The position numbers were made by a program, and so were the translations under genes. A stretch of 7,502 bases of DNA. Source: Nitrospirota bacterium. Lineage in GTDB: Bacteria; Nitrospirota; Nitrospiria; Nitrospirales; Nitrospiraceae. The notes below the pieces were generated by a model. That model did not search any database, was not told the DNA's origin, and was given only the letters and a program-made list of their open reading frames with translations. The DNA is taken from the NCBI GenBank assembly GCA_020028595.1, contig JAIBHQ010000148.1, positions 1 to 7,502 on the forward strand, in the 5' to 3' direction. Positions 5,981 to 7,502 of this stretch are shown in pieces; position 1 is the stretch's first letter; each line of letters opens with the position of its first letter.

Positions 5981-7502
5981 TCAGACCTCGGTTGCGATGT
6001 AGCTCGGCACCATTCGGAGCGGATGGTACGCACGCTTGGAGTGGGCCAGACTCGGCAAGCCCGACTCGTCCATGGTATTGATGAACTCGTAGCCTCGCTC
6101 GGCGGCTTCCCGACAGCACTCGCGGAAGATGAACGAAGCCAATCCATGCACCGTCCGGTCCGCCACCTCCAGTAGAACGCAACATACAGACGAAGACCGC
6201 TCATAGCCAAACGTGTAGGCGCGAACCGTCCCATCCACCCGCACGACATGCCCGATCAATCCGAGCTCGCGGTGATGCGTGAGCGCTTCGTGATGGGCCG
6301 ATTCTGAATCCGCCAGCATGTGCCGCCCCACCTCATCAAGACCGGCAGCCTGTTTCTGCGCCGCCCATTCCCGGAACAGCGTCAGGCATGCATCCCGGTC
6401 CGAGTCCCGGTATGGCTCGAACGAATGCCGGCATTCCCGCTCGAACCGATTGCACGCGGCGCGTTGCGACTTGTAGGGGTCGCCCGCAAGCGCGGCAAGG
6501 TCTGCCGTCCGATACAGATAGTCCGGGTCTTTCGGCTTTAGACGATAGCCCCAGGGCTCCAACGCCGCCCTCCACTCCTCCGGGACGTTCTCGATCCGGC
6601 TGACGGCAGACCCTTTATTGGTTTCGCGCATCAGCGCAAAGCAGGCGGCAAACGCTTCAGGCGATGGGCGATGGGCAATGGGCGATGGGGAAGGCTCAGG
6701 CCTATTGCCGATTGCCGATTGCCTATCGCCTGCCGCCGCAGGCAGAGGCGGCAGCGGCATATACATCCCGTCGGCATAGTTGGCCAACAGGCACAGATGC
6801 CCTGCAAGCTCGGCCCAGGAGTACCGGAACAGATTCGTCCATATAAGATGCGGCGCCAGTGCAAAATGAGCCAGTGGGGTCTCCACTGACTTCAGCGCAC
6901 ACTCGAAGCGGGAACGGTCGGCGAATACCAGAGGCCTCGTGACGAGTGACGGGTGACGAGTGACGGGCACAGAATCGGAAGCACCTGTCACGCGTAACGC
7001 GTCACGCGTCATTCTCATGCGCTCCGATAGCTTCGGCAGCGGATTGAGAATCACCACATCCTCCTGAAACCGCCCAATCAATCGCGGATTTTTTGCGAAT
7101 GTCTCAATCGTCTCATCGCGTTCGAGTATACCAACGATCTTGTCGGCGTACGCACGCAGGCCAGGCAATGGGTCATGGGCTATGGGTAATGGGGAAGATT
7201 TCTGCCCATCACCTATCGCCCATTGCCTATTCCCCGGCTTAAGAAATGGACATTTGGTGTCCCATCCCAGCACGACCGCCGAGCGGTCGGCAGTCCACAT
7301 GATGGCCAGCGGATAGATCTGGCAGTCCAATGGCCGGTCGTCGTAGATGCGGCAGTGAGAGGTGGCTGGATCGAAGGCCGGGCAGAGGTAGCCTTCGCCG
7401 GACGGATTCGGCACGACCGACACCTGGGAGCCGTTTGGATCAGGAAAATGCGCCGGGTTGATGCCGTGCGCGACCGCCCGCCGGATTTCCTCCGCCGTGA
7501 AA
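5981..7502 (-). CDS. YkgJ-like Cys domain fused to DUF2156 (GNAT-like), 5' end outside the window, with three in-frame repeat insertions
   Basis: The frame is open from the right edge (first full codon 7501-7499) to TGA 5981-5983, 506 residues in view; the start lies outside. The GTG at 7423 is in frame but is not the likely start, because good coding sequence continues upstream of it. The N-terminal part resembles YkgJ (CxxCxxCC zinc/iron-binding family), with Cys40, Cys50, Cys60 in PLDCQIYP, and Cys84. From about residue 190 to the end it matches DUF2156, the GNAT-like fold of phosphatidylglycerol lysyltransferase C-termini: SRIENVPEEW, DYLYRTADLAAL, KSQRAACNRFERE, and the final GYEFINTMDESGLPSLAHSK. 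Neither metal use nor acyl acceptor can be assigned. Three stretches, about residues 90-114, 165-192 and 257-282, are translated from palindromic heptad repeats and are unlike the rest. They lie after the Cys domain, at the domain junction, and in a DUF2156 loop. The frame is kept through all three. Confidence 0.82.
   Translation of the reverse strand, partial: FTAEEIRRAVAHGINPAHFPDPNGSQVSVVPNPSGEGYLCPAFDPATSHCRIYDDRPLDCQIYPLAIMWTADRSAVVLGWDTKCPFLKPGNRQWAIGDGQKSSPLPIAHDPLPGLRAYADKIVGILERDETIETFAKNPRLIGRFQEDVVILNPLPKLSERMRMTRDALRVTGASDSVPVTRHPSLVTRPLVFADRSRFECALKSVETPLAHFALAPHLIWTNLFRYSWAELAGHLCLLANYADGMYMPLPPLPAAAGDRQSAIGNRPEPSPSPIAHRPSPEAFAACFALMRETNKGSAVSRIENVPEEWRAALEPWGYRLKPKDPDYLYRTADLAALAGDPYKSQRAACNRFERECRHSFEPYRDSDRDACLTLFREWAAQKQAAGLDEVGRHMLADSESAHHEALTHHRELGLIGHVVRVDGTVRAYTFGYERSSSVCCVLLEVADRTVHGLASFIFRECCREAAERGYEFINTMDESGLPSLAHSKRAYHPLRMVPSYIATEV
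6659..6731. repeat. Palindromic heptad-repeat element (GCCNATN type) inside the DUF2156 coding region
   Basis: Two 32-nt arms (6659-6690 and 6700-6731) match as inverted repeats at 25 of 32 positions without gaps, around a 9-nt loop, 73 nt in total. Each arm is a tandem array of GCCNATN or its complement. The coding strand reads GDRQSAIGNR, a short spacer, then SPSPIAHRPSP, inserted between MPLPPLP and EAFAACFALM of DUF2156. It has the same architecture and reading phase as the element at 7163-7235. Confidence 0.88.
6730..6754. repeat. Perfect 8-bp GC palindrome abutting the heptad element
   Basis: CTGCCGCC (6730-6737) and GGCGGCAG (6747-6754) form a perfect 8-bp inverted repeat with a 9-nt loop. 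It overlaps the last bases of the heptad element and encodes part of the Pro/Ala-rich LPPLPAAAG segment. It may extend the same inserted element. Confidence 0.5.
6939..7012. repeat. Palindromic heptad-repeat element of a second type (GTCACGN) inside the coding region
   Basis: Arms 6939-6966 and 6985-7012 (28 nt each) match as inverted repeats at 22 of 28 positions without gaps, around an 18-nt loop. The left arm is four copies of GTGACGR; the right arm is the complementary heptad. The coding strand reads MTRDALRVTGASDSVPVTRH then PSLVTRPL, placed between the YkgJ-like part and DUF2156. The 7-nt period and hairpin layout match the GCCNATN elements, but the unit sequence differs. Confidence 0.82.
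7163..7235. repeat. Palindromic heptad-repeat element (GCCNATN type) inside the coding region, after the YkgJ-like domain
   Basis: Arms 7163-7194 and 7204-7235 (32 nt each) match as inverted repeats at 23 of 32 positions around a 9-nt loop, 73 nt in total. The coding strand reads GNRQWAIGDGQ, then KSS, then PLPIAHDPLPG, inserted between DTKCPFLKP and LRAYADKIVGILE. Its arm length, loop length and reading phase equal those of the copy at 6659-6731, although the variable bases differ. Confidence 0.86.

Noticed and set aside
6659..7235. CRISPR array
   Set aside because: Units are 7 nt, contiguous without spacers, and arranged as inverted arms.

Overview
The window is G+C-rich bacterial DNA with densely packed genes and several two-component and c-di-GMP signalling parts. 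A CbbQ/NirQ/NorQ-type MoxR ATPase, a large hybrid histidine kinase and a YkgJ-DUF2156 protein together suggest an environmental Gram-negative such as Nitrospirota (Nitrospira-like) or NC10. This placement is an inference; there is no rRNA or other phylogenetic marker.

Layout. 1-443 (minus): a small lipoprotein gene whose 3' end looks frameshifted, with the likely continuation running off the left edge. 474-565: a hairpin made of 7-nt tandem repeats fills the gap between the lipoprotein and the MoxR gene. 569-1396 (minus): CbbQ/NirQ/NorQ-type AAA+ ATPase with a promoter at 1479-1508. 1503-4556 (minus): dCache-PAS-GAF-HisKA-HATPase-REC hybrid kinase. 4557-4916: divergent intergenic region with back-to-back candidate promoters and possible alternative RNA hairpins. 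4917-5930 (plus): a response-regulator/HD-GYP gene whose receiver domain has lost its middle, including the phospho-acceptor Asp, and carries an in-frame TGA. The HD-GYP domain is intact. 5981-7502 (minus, 5' end outside the window): YkgJ-like Cys domain fused to DUF2156, with three repeat-derived peptides inserted in frame.

How the parts may work together. The kinase and the HD-GYP regulator are divergently transcribed and probably began as a pair in which sensing controlled c-di-GMP breakdown. Both now look damaged in the signal-transmission part: the kinase's second membrane helix is almost absent, and the regulator's receiver is broken. The ATPase would normally activate a metalloenzyme together with a VWA partner (CbbO/NorD), which is not in the window.

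The most unusual signal is a family of palindromic elements whose arms are tandem heptanucleotides. Three have unit GCCNATN and one has unit GTCACGN. One lies between genes; three lie inside one open reading frame, at or near domain boundaries, and are translated into low-complexity peptides.
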